A DNA stretch of 64,000 bases, taken from positions 1-64,000 of the forward strand of contig CAUJJP010000193.1 of assembly GCA_963205525.1 (NCBI GenBank). The letters are read 5' to 3'. The notes below the pieces were generated by a model, which searched no databases, had not been told where the DNA came from, and saw only the letters and a program-made list of their open reading frames with translations. Positions 63,904 to 64,000 of this stretch are shown piece by piece. Numbering within the stretch: the stretch's first letter is position 1; every line of letters starts with the position of its first letter. The translations under genes and the position numbers were made by a program. This DNA is from Pseudomonadota bacterium (lineage in GTDB: Bacteria > Pseudomonadota > Gammaproteobacteria > Burkholderiales > Burkholderiaceae).

Positions 63904-64000
63904 GTGACGTTGACCACGGCATGCCGCAAACCTCGGCCTAGGGTGCATCCAGCAAGCGGAGCTTGGGGATCAGTCGAAGCTCGCAGCCGCAGATCCGTAC

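Noticed and set aside
63904..64000. Possible gene or terminator at the right edge
   Set aside because: Only 97 bases are visible; a CGGCATGCCG palindrome is present but no gene start can be supported.

Overview
The window is very GC-rich DNA with tightly packed, mostly translationally coupled catabolic operons. The Bug-type binding protein, the TRAP and Liv-type transporters and the fused isobutyryl-CoA mutase all point to a betaproteobacterium of the order Burkholderiales (for example Comamonadaceae). The genus cannot be fixed from the sequence alone. I see no rRNA, tRNA, CRISPR array, insertion sequence or phage gene. About 59 genes are supported, and nearly all serve CoA-thioester catabolism.

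Layout. (1) 1-1849: two tandem ABC binding-protein genes, the first cut by the window edge and frameshifted. (2) 2023-5323 (minus): acyl-CoA dehydrogenase, histidine phosphatase, APH-type kinase and a small helical protein. (3) 5427-10550 (minus): 3-hydroxyacyl-CoA dehydrogenase, racemase-like CoA-transferase, PECR-like SDR and TRAP permease subunits, divergent from a CoA ligase (10817-12391). (4) 12405-17574 (minus): two SDRs, an acyl-CoA dehydrogenase, a second APH-type kinase, a nitroreductase and a second histidine phosphatase, divergent from an oxidoreductase and a MaoC hydratase (17693-19602). (5) 19668-25163 (minus): beta-barrel protein, third kinase, second small helical protein, TRAP binding protein, IclR and MarR regulators. 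(6) 25758-33213 (minus): a complete Liv-type ABC transporter with a long-chain CoA ligase and a crotonase. (7) 33277-38565 (minus): AliA-like ligase, MarR, MFE-2-like SDR and acetoacetyl-CoA synthetase. (8) 38653-46435 (plus): HMG-CoA-synthase-like/DUF35 protein, thiolase, crotonase, BadH, BadI, two MaoC proteins, CoA-transferase and thioesterase. (9) 47549-63903 (plus): MaoC, CitE-like lyase, two acyl-CoA dehydrogenases, dienoyl-CoA-reductase-like SDR, Bug protein, ligase, ETF beta and alpha, IcmF, thiolase, ETF-quinone oxidoreductase and CoA-transferase.

How it may work together. Uptake systems and five AMP-forming ligases would bring in and activate carboxylic acids. Dehydrogenases, hydratases, SDRs and thiolases would degrade them, and ETF plus ETF-QO would carry the electrons to quinone. 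BadH and BadI indicate opening of a cyclohexane-carboxylate ring to a pimelyl-CoA-type product. The racemase-like, MFE-2-like and SCP2-thiolase-like proteins and IcmF suggest branched or alicyclic acids. The three kinase genes resemble the kinase of levulinate (4-hydroxyacyl-CoA) catabolism.

Two patterns stand out. An 18-bp palindrome of the form TCGTACGCTAGCGTACGA recurs eight times in the promoter regions between 1.9 and 38.6 kb, which suggests one shared regulator. APH-type kinases also recur with acyl-CoA dehydrogenases, histidine phosphatases or small coupled helical proteins, which suggests phosphorylation-dependent hydroxyacyl-CoA processing.
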